Origin: Debaryomyces hansenii CBS767
Lineage: Eukaryota > Ascomycota > Pichiomycetes > Serinales > Debaryomycetaceae
Assembly (NCBI RefSeq): GCF_000006445.2
Contig: NC_006044.2
Location: 930,001 to 994,000 of the forward strand
Direction: 5' to 3'
DNA length: 64,000 nucleotides
Below are positions 40,462 to 49,282 of the stretch, piece by piece. Position numbers and translations under genes: made by a program. The stretch's first letter is position 1; the number at the start of each line of letters is the position of its first letter. The notes under the pieces are model-generated. The model saw nothing but the letters and a program-made list of their open reading frames with translations, had not been told where the DNA came from and searched no databases.

Positions 40462-40946
40462 TCGCTTATATATTCGCCAGTGCGCTAGTCGATCGCCAAT
40501 GTCATGTGTCACCCAAATCTACGGATACGCTGTTATTTGGTCAGTATCATACATATACATATCTAGCTAATAGGTAGTATTCGCAGTTCGTTGTGCACAT
40601 GCGACTCATCCCGAGCCCAACATTATGCATACGTCCATATATGCCTCGGTATCGACGTTTTCAGCCAAAATTTCCGCAACGTTCCGCAAGCATATGTCGG
40701 TTGGCTCGCACCCACCGAGTGTTTAGGCCATCCCCAGCATCGCTTGCACTGCACTACACTATTAGTATCTTGAGTCGCATTGGCGCGCCCATATACTAAT
40801 ATAGCGCACTATATGTATATTATATATACTCTATACATATACTATTTTATATTCTCTACAGATCCTCTATATTACCCCATATACTGTATACTCTAGTCTA
40901 TATATATTATCATACATATACCTACGCTATCCTATCTTATACACTA

Positions 40947-41006
40947 CCCTACCCTATTCCCTACCCTATTCCCTACCCTATTCCCTACCCTATTCCCTAC
41001 CCTGTT
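40947..41006. repeat. 12-bp minisatellite, five units
   Basis: Five head-to-tail copies of CCCTACCCTATT, the last with one A-to-G change (CCTGTT), followed by a decaying partial copy. The unit is C-rich on the plus strand. Confidence 0.95.
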
Positions 41007-41196
41007 CCCTACACTATACCTACACCTTATTATCCGCGCGATTTCCTTATGCATCTATTGACATGTACCCTTCCATCTCACCACATCTACAGCCGTATAT
41101 TACTTCCACCCATTTTCGTCTATCAAACCATACCACAATCCCAATCATGTAGTACAAGCTCAACTAAATGTATAATTTATGTACCACAGCCAATGT

Positions 41197-41246
41197 GATA
41201 CATCATTAGTGATGTATCTATTGTGACGTATCACTATATGACGTAT
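41197..41246. promoter_or_regulatory. Palindrome and paired CRE-like sites upstream of TPK2
   Basis: GATACATCA-TTAG-TGATGTATC is a perfect 9-bp inverted repeat. It is followed by TGACGTAT at 41224-41231 and again at 41239-41246, 15 bp apart, which fit ATF/CREB (Sko1-type) half-consensus. They lie about 335-385 bp before the TPK2 ATG. Confidence 0.6.
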
Positions 41247-41580
41247 AAATCGCAAAAAAAAAAAGAAAATTTTGGTGTATATATGCAGTTCATATGATTT
41301 ATTAGTGCCCATATTTACTTAAGCATATTCTGGTATTTACACGGGTCCTTAAACGCTCGCAGCGGAAAAAACAGAGCAGTGATGTAATCAGAAGAAGGTC
41401 AATTTAGTTATTATCAGTTCTTTTGCCAGGAATATCGTATTGTCGGTGATTATAGCGATAATTATACACATTTTATAAGTAGAAAGTGATCTAGCTGAAT
41501 TTTGGGCGGATTTTTGATAATAAGAAACAGACAGGTTCATAAAAAGGTACTCAGTGTATTATTGGGACAGCTGTGAGAAG

Positions 41581-42870
41581 ATGACGTCGATGGAGCATAA
41601 TGAGACCAGCACCAAATCGCTAAACGATATATCTCTAGAGGAGTTGAGTAAGAGGCAGCAGCAGCAGAATATATACGTGCAACCGGTTTTGGGGTCGCAG
41701 ACGGACGATAACCGCATGAGCATCGACAAGCAGAGCGACGGAAACACAGGGGACGAAGAAATGGGCCTGGTAGCCAGAGGAGGTCCAGGAGACACGAGAG
41801 ATGATAATAATGGGGGAATGGGGACTACAGAAAGCTCGAATACGCTGTCGCAGACCGACTTGACGAAGAAACCGTCGAGACATGGCGACCGTGATACAAC
41901 GACCAAAGGCAAGTACACGTTGAATGACTTCCAGATCTTGCGGACGTTGGGTACAGGGTCGTTTGGCCGGGTGCACTTGACACGGTCGATCCATAACGGA
42001 CGTTTCTACGCCATGAAGACGTTGAAGAAGGAACGGGTGGTAAACATGAAGCAAGTGGAGCATACCAACGACGAGAGACGCATGTTAAAGCTCGCGCAGC
42101 ACCCGTTCATCATCAGAATGTGGGGCACTTTCCAAGATTGCCATAATTTGTTCATGATCATGGACTATATAGAAGGGGGCGAGTTGTTCTCGCTCTTGAG
42201 AAAGTCCCAGAGGTTCCCGACCCCAGTGGCCAAGTTCTACGCCGCCGAAGTGTTTTTGGCCATCGAATACTTGCACGAGTTGGATATTATCTACCGTGAC
42301 TTGAAGCCCGAAAACATCTTGTTGGACAAGAATGGGCATATCAAGTTGACTGACTTTGGGTTTGCAAAAGAAGTCAGCGACGTCACATACACGTTATGCG
42401 GAACCCCCGATTACATAGCCCCAGAAGTGGTTGCAACTAAACCTTACAATAAATCGGTGGACTGGTGGTCGTTTGGGATCTTGATCTTTGAAATGCTCAC
42501 TGGTTACACGCCATTTTACGACCCAACCCCAATGAAAACTTATGAAAATATATTAAATGGTACAATCACCTATCCTGATTATTTGCCGCCGGATATTTTG
42601 GATTTACTCCAAAAATTGATCGTTAAGGATTTGTCCCAAAGACTAGGTAACTTGCAGGATGGTTCTGATGGAATAAAGAACCACCCATGGTTTAAGGAAG
42701 TTATCTGGGAAAGATTACTTTCGAGAGACATAGAGACCCCTTATGAACCCCCAATTACATCGGGTATTGGTGATACTTCTCAATTCGATAGGTATCCTGA
42801 AGATAAAGATTTGGATTACGGTATCAGTGGTGTTTCTGATCCATATGGTTCCATGTTTGGGGACTTCTAA
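41581..42870 (+). CDS. TPK2: cAMP-dependent protein kinase catalytic subunit (TPK2-like)
   Basis: A 429-residue AGC kinase. After a disordered N-terminus (1-108) the kinase domain (about 112-370) has GTGSFGRV, the ATP-binding Lys in FYAMKTLKK, the AGC-type catalytic loop [18 protein letters not shown], and the activation-loop Thr in [15 protein letters not shown]. The C-terminal tail ends in FGDF, the hydrophobic pocket motif of PKA. The sequence looks closer to Candida Tpk2 than Tpk1, but that is by eye. PKA transmits Ras/cAMP signals for growth, stress and filamentation. The open frame reaches a GTG at 41554; the ATG at 41581 is used. Confidence 0.9.
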   Translation: MTSMEHNETSTKSLNDISLEELSKRQQQQNIYVQPVLGSQTDDNRMSIDKQSDGNTGDEEMGLVARGGPGDTRDDNNGGMGTTESSNTLSQTDLTKKPSRHGDRDTTTKGKYTLNDFQILRTLGTGSFGRVHLTRSIHNGRFYAMKTLKKERVVNMKQVEHTNDERRMLKLAQHPFIIRMWGTFQDCHNLFMIMDYIEGGELFSLLRKSQRFPTPVAKFYAAEVFLAIEYLHELDIIYRDLKPENILLDKNGHIKLTDFGFAKEVSDVTYTLCGTPDYIAPEVVATKPYNKSVDWWSFGILIFEMLTGYTPFYDPTPMKTYENILNGTITYPDYLPPDILDLLQKLIVKDLSQRLGNLQDGSDGIKNHPWFKEVIWERLLSRDIETPYEPPITSGIGDTSQFDRYPEDKDLDYGISGVSDPYGSMFGDF

Positions 42871-43098
42871 TCTCATCCCTTGAGCGGTTAGCGTGATAGA
42901 CTTTATGTTGCGTTTTTGTACAATAGATCTTTTTATCGTTTTTATTTCCAATCATGATCATTTTCCATCCCTTATGGATTAAATTATATTAACATTTTCA
43001 TTCATTTATCATATTTTTGTTTATTATGTCCTGGTAATTTACAACCTGTCTATATTTATTTTTCATACAGAATATTAATAAACAATATATACAGTTAT

Positions 43099-45132
43099 CT
43101 AATTAATGCAATCATAGCAATTGTATACCGATGTCATCCAGTCACCTCTTATAAATTCGTCCGCGGTTATCCTGGATTCAGGATTTGGATCTAATAATTT
43201 ATATATGAACATTTTACGTAACTCACATAGTTGTAATTCATCCTCATCTAATTGACACTCAAAATATCCAGTGCCTTCGTCATCTTCATCCTTGGGAATC
43301 ACAAACAAGTTTTCGAGAGGTCTAAAACTACCTTTCCTTTTGATTAGCCATTCTTTTGTCGTATTATCATAATCCGCTATCATTCTAGTTTTCGTATACT
43401 CTTCAAATACCTTATCTCTATATCTCTTTTCCTCGTTTTTCTTCAAGTGATGCATTTTCATATCCGTGCATTGCCATAAGTATCCTGAGCTATATTCGTT
43501 AAAAATCCCACTATATTCAGCAGGCTTATCAGCATTACCATCCAATTTATTGTGCGTAAAATACTGTTTACTAATATTAAACAATACTAGTATTACAATA
43601 CCTAATGCCCAGTTATCTTTACTTCTCGCCGAATAACCCCCAGCTTTATGCAACTTGCCGAGATGTTCCTCTGGTGCCATATATGATTCTGAACCAATAG
43701 GCCCATTTTCATAAGGAATTAATTGTTCCTGTTGGTCCCATTTAGTCTTGAAAACATTCACCTTTCCAAAATCGGATAATTTTAAGACTATTCTAGTTCT
43801 TAATGGATCTTGTGGATCTGGTGGTAAATAATTTACTAAAATATTTTCAAGCTTTAGGTCGCAATGAGCCACTCCATGTTGGTGCATATACCATAATCCT
43901 TTCGAAATTTGTTTAATAAAGCAATCTACTTCATCAAGTGATACGCTTCGTATTGGTTTGTTCCCTTTATCAGTAGTAGTTGTCATATATGTAAACAAAT
44001 CACCACCTGTTGTACATTCCATAACCTGACTGATCTTTATACATTGACTAAGTTCAGTAGCACCTTTCTTCGAATCGACCGGTGGTAAGGTGACCATCAA
44101 ATCTACGGTCTTCACTATGTGCTTATAGTTCAAGGTTGATGATACAATGAATTCAGATATCACTCTATCAATAAATTGTTTTTGAGTCTCCTTTTGTTTT
44201 ACCTCTGTCCCAGGACGTCTTTGCAATTCTTTCACAGCGTAAAATACATTTCCAGGAGCAATCTTTGTTGTTGACTTGAGAGTTGCGTCGGTTGCATTAG
44301 GATCAATGATTTTAATTAACCCATAGGCACCTCTACCTATTATATCTCTCACCACGCCATATCTGTCATAAACAGTCTTACCCTTGCGCAAATGTTGAAT
44401 CAGGTCGGACGCCAAATCTTTCAGACTTAGCAGGTCATCAAGTTTTATCTGTAATTTTTCAATTAATGCTGCTTGTTCATCCCCAATGACTGATTCAGTC
44501 AATTTTGGATCCTTTCTGTTCGATGTCCCCGATAAGCGATGTATTTTCATATTTTGGTCAAGCAACGAATACGTTCTTTTCAGCTCTTCGTTAGCAAGTG
44601 CTGCTAATGTCTCTGGATTAGTCGCCGTTGATGTTATCCCACAGTAGCCCATTATACTCGATAATTGCGATACGAAATTGCTCTGGATAGAAAGACTCTT
44701 TCCTCTAATCTTAATGGCATGCATATGTTCCTCTTCATAATCACTATCACTATCATCCGAATCAGAATCAGAATCAAAATCATTCAGCCCACTAGAATCA
44801 TACTCTGAATCAAAACCACTATCTGCATTGCGATTTGCTTCGTCCACATCAGCTTCTACGATGGTACTGGTTCTCTGATTAAGTCGTTGCTTCCGTATTT
44901 CCTCTCCCGTTGAATTTTCATCTAGTCTAACTTTTTCCTGTCCAATTTTGTCAGTCGATGAATTCTTGGGCTTTAGAAAGCTCTTGAGCTTATTCTTGGG
45001 CTTTCCTGCTGCAGATACTTGCCCAGACGACAACGATACATTCGAAAGATCTACACCGAGCAGCTCTGAAGCACTAGATAACGGTGGCGATGAGGATGCT
45101 TTCTTGCGTTTTGAATGTCCAAAAAGTGGCAT
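43099..45132 (-). CDS. Hal5/Sat4 (NPR1-family) serine/threonine kinase
   Basis: A 677-residue kinase with a long Ser/Asp-rich N-terminus (1-250) including an acidic run near 120-140. The kinase domain (about 258-665) has RGAYGLIKI, FYAVKEL, the catalytic loop HCDLKLENILV in which the usual Arg of HRD is Cys, SDFGKVNVF, and GSESYMAPEEH. HCDLK plus the long insertions is the signature of the fungal Npr1/Hal5/Sat4 family, which controls stability and trafficking of plasma-membrane transporters and K+ uptake. Which member it is cannot be told. The GTG at 45135 precedes the ATG at 45132, which is used. It is convergent with TPK2. Confidence 0.85.
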   Translation of the reverse strand: MPLFGHSKRKKASSSPPLSSASELLGVDLSNVSLSSGQVSAAGKPKNKLKSFLKPKNSSTDKIGQEKVRLDENSTGEEIRKQRLNQRTSTIVEADVDEANRNADSGFDSEYDSSGLNDFDSDSDSDDSDSDYEEEHMHAIKIRGKSLSIQSNFVSQLSSIMGYCGITSTATNPETLAALANEELKRTYSLLDQNMKIHRLSGTSNRKDPKLTESVIGDEQAALIEKLQIKLDDLLSLKDLASDLIQHLRKGKTVYDRYGVVRDIIGRGAYGLIKIIDPNATDATLKSTTKIAPGNVFYAVKELQRRPGTEVKQKETQKQFIDRVISEFIVSSTLNYKHIVKTVDLMVTLPPVDSKKGATELSQCIKISQVMECTTGGDLFTYMTTTTDKGNKPIRSVSLDEVDCFIKQISKGLWYMHQHGVAHCDLKLENILVNYLPPDPQDPLRTRIVLKLSDFGKVNVFKTKWDQQEQLIPYENGPIGSESYMAPEEHLGKLHKAGGYSARSKDNWALGIVILVLFNISKQYFTHNKLDGNADKPAEYSGIFNEYSSGYLWQCTDMKMHHLKKNEEKRYRDKVFEEYTKTRMIADYDNTTKEWLIKRKGSFRPLENLFVIPKDEDDEGTGYFECQLDEDELQLCELRKMFIYKLLDPNPESRITADEFIRGDWMTSVYNCYDCIN

Positions 45133-46367
45133 CACCGTTGTTTATCAGACCGTACCTCTCTCGAGCAGTGAAAGCTTAGAAATACAACTTCCTGGTCCAT
45201 TCTGTACAATCTGGAATAGGTCACGTGAAAGTGGCATATTCCTAATTCGGACAATCATAACAAGCACCATCACCACCGACTATACGGTTGTTGTGATACG
45301 ATTTTAGCGTCGATATTGTTATTGCTACCTTCGCATACAGAGGTATCAATGCTCCACGTCACTTCTCATCGTGCGATGGGTCTCCCAGGTCGACAATTAA
45401 GTCGTTCATCCGTACAACTGCGAACATCATTTCGGCGCACACAGACAGTGAGAGGCCATCCCCAGATCGTACATTAGGTGGGCCACAACTTCTAAACTCC
45501 CACCCAATCTTACTCCGGATACCCCTGAAGCCTATATAGACACGAAATTTGGGGGATATTTTGAATATTTTGACCTGTATATAATTCATTGATGTTGCAG
45601 CCGCCCATTTCACTACTTTCTTCTGCCGCTAGGACCAATATGGCGTTTTAGCGGCATATGTGGCTAGTATCCTTAGTTAGCATGCATTAGAGAATGTCTC
45701 GCCTCCGAAACCAACAGTCGTACGTATTCTCCTAGTTGCGTCGTCAAACAAATACGAGCTAGTCTACCCTTATTGTGATGTATCCGATTAAGGTACAATC
45801 CGCCTATTCTGGACTTCAGTGCCACCGTTATCTGCTGATCCCACCATTTGCTACCGTGGTTCCTTTTAGTCCATCAACTTTCATCCACAACGCAATCTAT
45901 TCCAAACCCATTCGCTTGATTCAATTAGCCGCCCGGCCAAAATGCACAACCCAGTTCCTCAAACCGCAAAAAAAAAGACCCGTACATTGCTTTGGTTAGC
46001 GTCTCGACGTCTCGTGGATCTACAGCTTTCATGTGAGACATATACTACTTTTTTCCGACGTCTAAACCCCCTAATTCTAGCCTCCACATTGTTCTTAACA
46101 TGAAATACACAAAAACGCGTAATCATAGGAGGATTTTTGAAGCAAATCGACTACGATATTTTCTATGGAGTGAAATTACACAAAATGACGAAATTCTTCC
46201 ACCTCAAAGGAAATTTGTTTCGTAGGTGTAAGAGAATCATTCACGAAGCAAGGTCATATACCATTAGATTCCTAGTAAGTGAGCATTTGACAAATATAGA
46301 GGTAATAGAGCTATAGGATATCATTCACGAACCTCTATCAAACGGTAAAGCCAAAAAACTGAGATCA
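45133..46367. other. Divergent regulatory region Hal5-type kinase / CLA4
   Basis: A 1.2-kb spacer. It contains CACGTG at 45222-45227 near the Hal5-type kinase start, an inverted repeat GCCGCTA/TAGCGGC (45625-45655), an ACGCGT MCB box (46115-46120), and two overlapping short ORFs in the presumed CLA4 leader (46100-46225 and 46185-46316). No RNA gene was seen. Confidence 0.55.
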
Positions 46368-48845
46368 ATGACGAGCATTTATACATCAGACATAAAGCAT
46401 CATAGAAAGGCGCCTCCACCACCGTCCACGTCTAATACGTTCAGGAGCAACAGCAGTAGCTCTGCTAGCAGTTCCAGTAATGATAAACAGTCGATCAAGT
46501 TGAATATAAACTCTAATAAGAGACAATCGGGATGGGTACATATTAAGGACGATGGGATTTTCACGTCTTTCCGGTGGAATAAGCGATTCATGATTATAAA
46601 CGATAAGACGTTAAATTTCTACAAGAATGAGCCAACCAATTTGCATTCGTTCAATGTACCGGACTCCAACCTGGTCAATTCGAACAGTCCTGATTTGTCG
46701 TTTCCGTTGAACTTGATCAGCAGTATAAACTTAAAGCCCAACTCGGGGTATACTAAGGCGTCGCAGACATTTGAGATTGTGCCTAAAAACAGTGGGAAAT
46801 CGATGTTGATTTCTATAAAATCTAACAATGACTATTTGGACTGGTTAGACGCGTTTACCACTAAGTGTCCGTTGATCAACATTGGAAATGAGAATTCTGC
46901 CAACTCGGCCATAATCAATGGTAATACGGGAGTCTCGAACCCAATAAACTTCACACATAAAGTTCATGTTGGTTTTGATCCAGCGAGTGGTAATTTCACT
47001 GGTTTACCAGACACCTGGAAAAATTTGTTGCAACATTCGAAGATCACGAACGAGGACTGGAAGAAAAATCCAGTAGCAGTTATTGAAGTACTTGAATTTT
47101 ATTCCGATATTAACGGGGGCTCGCCTGGTCTGACTCCAATTAATCTGCCTTCGATCAATAATAATAGCAATAAAAATGATAGCTCAAGTAGTTTACAAGA
47201 ATGGACTAAGCATCCTTCCAAACAATTACAATCAGCTCAACCGCAACAACCGGCGCAATTCAAACCCAGTAGAGCAGCTCCGAAGCCTCCAGTTCCGTAT
47301 CATTTAACTCAACAAAAGCCGCAAAGTAATGTATCCCCATTAAACAATTTATTGCAGAATTCTGAAAAGGCTGATACAAAGAGGGATTCGCAAAATGACT
47401 TAATACCTATCAGAAGAGCGCCACCTCCTCCAACTTCAAATAAGCTCAACCTCAATCCTGATAAAAACAATAGTGCTCCTAACTTACCTGCCGGTCTAGG
47501 TATATCAGGTTCTTCAAATTCAATTCCAAAGCAATTACCCCCTTATTTGCCAAAGCAGAAGGATTTAAAAATTCAAACTCCATCTACTGGTCTCAATAAA
47601 TATCCATCTCCTCCTTCGAGCGCGCCAGCAGCGGGTCCAAGTTATATCAAGCCATTTGGATTAACGTCAAAACAATCACAATACCTGCAGCAACAATCGC
47701 AACTGTCTCATCAAGAACAACAATCCCCTAAAAATGCTGGCCCAAAGGATATTACCTCTCCACAGAAGCCTGAAGAGACTCCAATCAAACCACTTCAACC
47801 TCGTCCTCAAAAACCTCAACAGCAACCGGACCAACCACAACTGCAGGTCAAAAAGGTCGCTTCTCCACAAATGGGGCAAGGTAAAATCAAGACTGCAAAA
47901 CAGATCAAGAAGGAACGTGAAAAGTTAAATGAGATGCAAATTATTGCTAAATTAAAATCTGTTGTTAATAATAATGACCCAACTCCATTATTCAAGATAA
48001 TTGAAAAAGCAGGACAAGGTGCATCAGGCGCAGTTTATTTAGCAGAAACTAAAAGCACAGGTAACAAGGTTGCTATTAAACAAATGGATATGAATGTTCA
48101 ACCAAGAAAAGAATTGATTATTAATGAAATATTGGTCATGAAAGACTCACAACATAAGAACATTGTGAACTTCTTAGATTCATATTTAAGAGGTTCATCC
48201 GATTTGTGGGTTATCATGGAATATATGGAAGGTGGCTCCTTGACAGAAATTATTGAAAACAATGAGTTCAAATTATCAGAAAAGCAAATTGCCACGATAT
48301 GTTTCGAAACATTAAAAGGTTTACAACATTTACATAAAAAGCATATCATTCATAGAGATATAAAATCCGATAACGTTTTGTTGGATGCGAAGGGTAATGT
48401 TAAAATAACTGATTTCGGATTCTGCGCCAAGTTAACTGATCAAAGGAATAAAAGAGCGACAATGGTTGGTACTCCATACTGGATGGCCCCTGAAGTGGTC
48501 AAACAGAAAGAATACGATGCCAAGGTTGATGTTTGGTCATTGGGTATTATGACCATTGAAATGATTGAAGGTGAACCTCCATACTTGAATGAAGAACCAT
48601 TAAAAGCTTTATATTTAATTGCAACAAACGGTACACCAAAATTAAAGAAGCCCGAATTATTATCCAATTCGATTAAGAAGTTTTTATCTATTTGCTTATG
48701 TGTAGATGTTAGATATAGGGCACTGACAGATGAGTTAATTGAGCATTCATTCATTCAACATAAATCAACTGATGTTGAAGTATTGGCACCTTTGTTAGAA
48801 TGGAAGAAAAACCCTCGTCCAGACTATAGCGATGAAGAAGATTAA
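46368..48845 (+). CDS. CLA4: CLA4 PAK-family kinase
   Basis: An 825-residue p21-activated kinase. A PH domain (about 53-168: SGWVHIKDDGIFTSFRWNKRFM) targets phosphoinositides. A CRIB motif begins at 199 (VHVGFDPASGNFTGLPDTW) and binds Cdc42-GTP. A Pro/Gln-rich linker follows, then a STE20-type kinase domain (about 540-800) with GQGASGAV, HRDIKSDN near 662, DFGFCAKL, and the activation-loop GTPYWMAPEV. The PH-CRIB-kinase order separates Cla4 from Ste20. Cla4 controls septin assembly, bud emergence and filamentous growth. Length equals Saccharomyces Cla4 (842). Start is ATG at 46368. Confidence 0.95.
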   Translation: MTSIYTSDIKHHRKAPPPPSTSNTFRSNSSSSASSSSNDKQSIKLNINSNKRQSGWVHIKDDGIFTSFRWNKRFMIINDKTLNFYKNEPTNLHSFNVPDSNLVNSNSPDLSFPLNLISSINLKPNSGYTKASQTFEIVPKNSGKSMLISIKSNNDYLDWLDAFTTKCPLINIGNENSANSAIINGNTGVSNPINFTHKVHVGFDPASGNFTGLPDTWKNLLQHSKITNEDWKKNPVAVIEVLEFYSDINGGSPGLTPINLPSINNNSNKNDSSSSLQEWTKHPSKQLQSAQPQQPAQFKPSRAAPKPPVPYHLTQQKPQSNVSPLNNLLQNSEKADTKRDSQNDLIPIRRAPPPPTSNKLNLNPDKNNSAPNLPAGLGISGSSNSIPKQLPPYLPKQKDLKIQTPSTGLNKYPSPPSSAPAAGPSYIKPFGLTSKQSQYLQQQSQLSHQEQQSPKNAGPKDITSPQKPEETPIKPLQPRPQKPQQQPDQPQLQVKKVASPQMGQGKIKTAKQIKKEREKLNEMQIIAKLKSVVNNNDPTPLFKIIEKAGQGASGAVYLAETKSTGNKVAIKQMDMNVQPRKELIINEILVMKDSQHKNIVNFLDSYLRGSSDLWVIMEYMEGGSLTEIIENNEFKLSEKQIATICFETLKGLQHLHKKHIIHRDIKSDNVLLDAKGNVKITDFGFCAKLTDQRNKRATMVGTPYWMAPEVVKQKEYDAKVDVWSLGIMTIEMIEGEPPYLNEEPLKALYLIATNGTPKLKKPELLSNSIKKFLSICLCVDVRYRALTDELIEHSFIQHKSTDVEVLAPLLEWKKNPRPDYSDEED

Positions 48846-49282
48846 CCTCTTTGGAGTGCTTATTATATACTTTGTTTATTGAATATAAATAAATTCAACA
48901 TTATTAACCAACAGTCAAGTAAAGTATTAGGTAAAAAGGCTTCGAAGTCACTACGTATATGTGCATAAAAAGGAAATTGCGAACTTAAATTTCAGGATTA
49001 AAGCATAAAATTAGATGTTACTTATTAATAGACAATATTTGCTTAATTAAGCTATCCTATTATGATTATAGTAATAGCAATAAATAGTACTATTCTATAA
49101 AAGTTGCAAAACTCACCGAATAAAGTTACAAAAAATATAGACCAGCTAATAAAGAGAATTCAACCGATGTAACTTAATAATAATAATTCATTATAGAACC
49201 TCTCATAGAGATTAACCTATTGATTGAAGTGAAAAAAGCGATTATCTTAATGGCCAAAATAGCATCAAGTTAGTTGTGGATT
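48846..49282. other. Convergent spacer CLA4 / WOR1-like
   Basis: A 437-bp AT-rich spacer between stop codons of convergent genes. I see no gene, repeat or RNA in it. Confidence 0.5.

Larger units (their letters stand above)
40462..41580. other. Long TPK2 upstream region
   Basis: A 1.1-kb gene-free region. It contains a pyrimidine-rich, TATA-rich stretch (40800-41020), a 12-bp minisatellite (40947-41006), a 22-bp palindrome (41197-41218) and two CRE-like TGACGTAT sites (41224-41246). The length fits a heavily regulated promoter. No RNA gene was seen. Confidence 0.6.

Noticed and set aside
40591..40799. Two overlapping 60-68-codon open frames after VID28
   Set aside because: They occupy the same spacer in different frames, and both peptides are compositionally random. 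No evidence of coding.
43744..43800. Kinase inactivity because of HCD instead of HRD
   Set aside because: The catalytic Asp, DFG and ATP-binding Lys are all present, and HCD is normal in this family, so it should be active.
45775..45999. 74-codon open frame upstream of CLA4
   Set aside because: An ATG follows the GTG, but the peptide has no recognisable features and lies in a regulatory spacer with no support.
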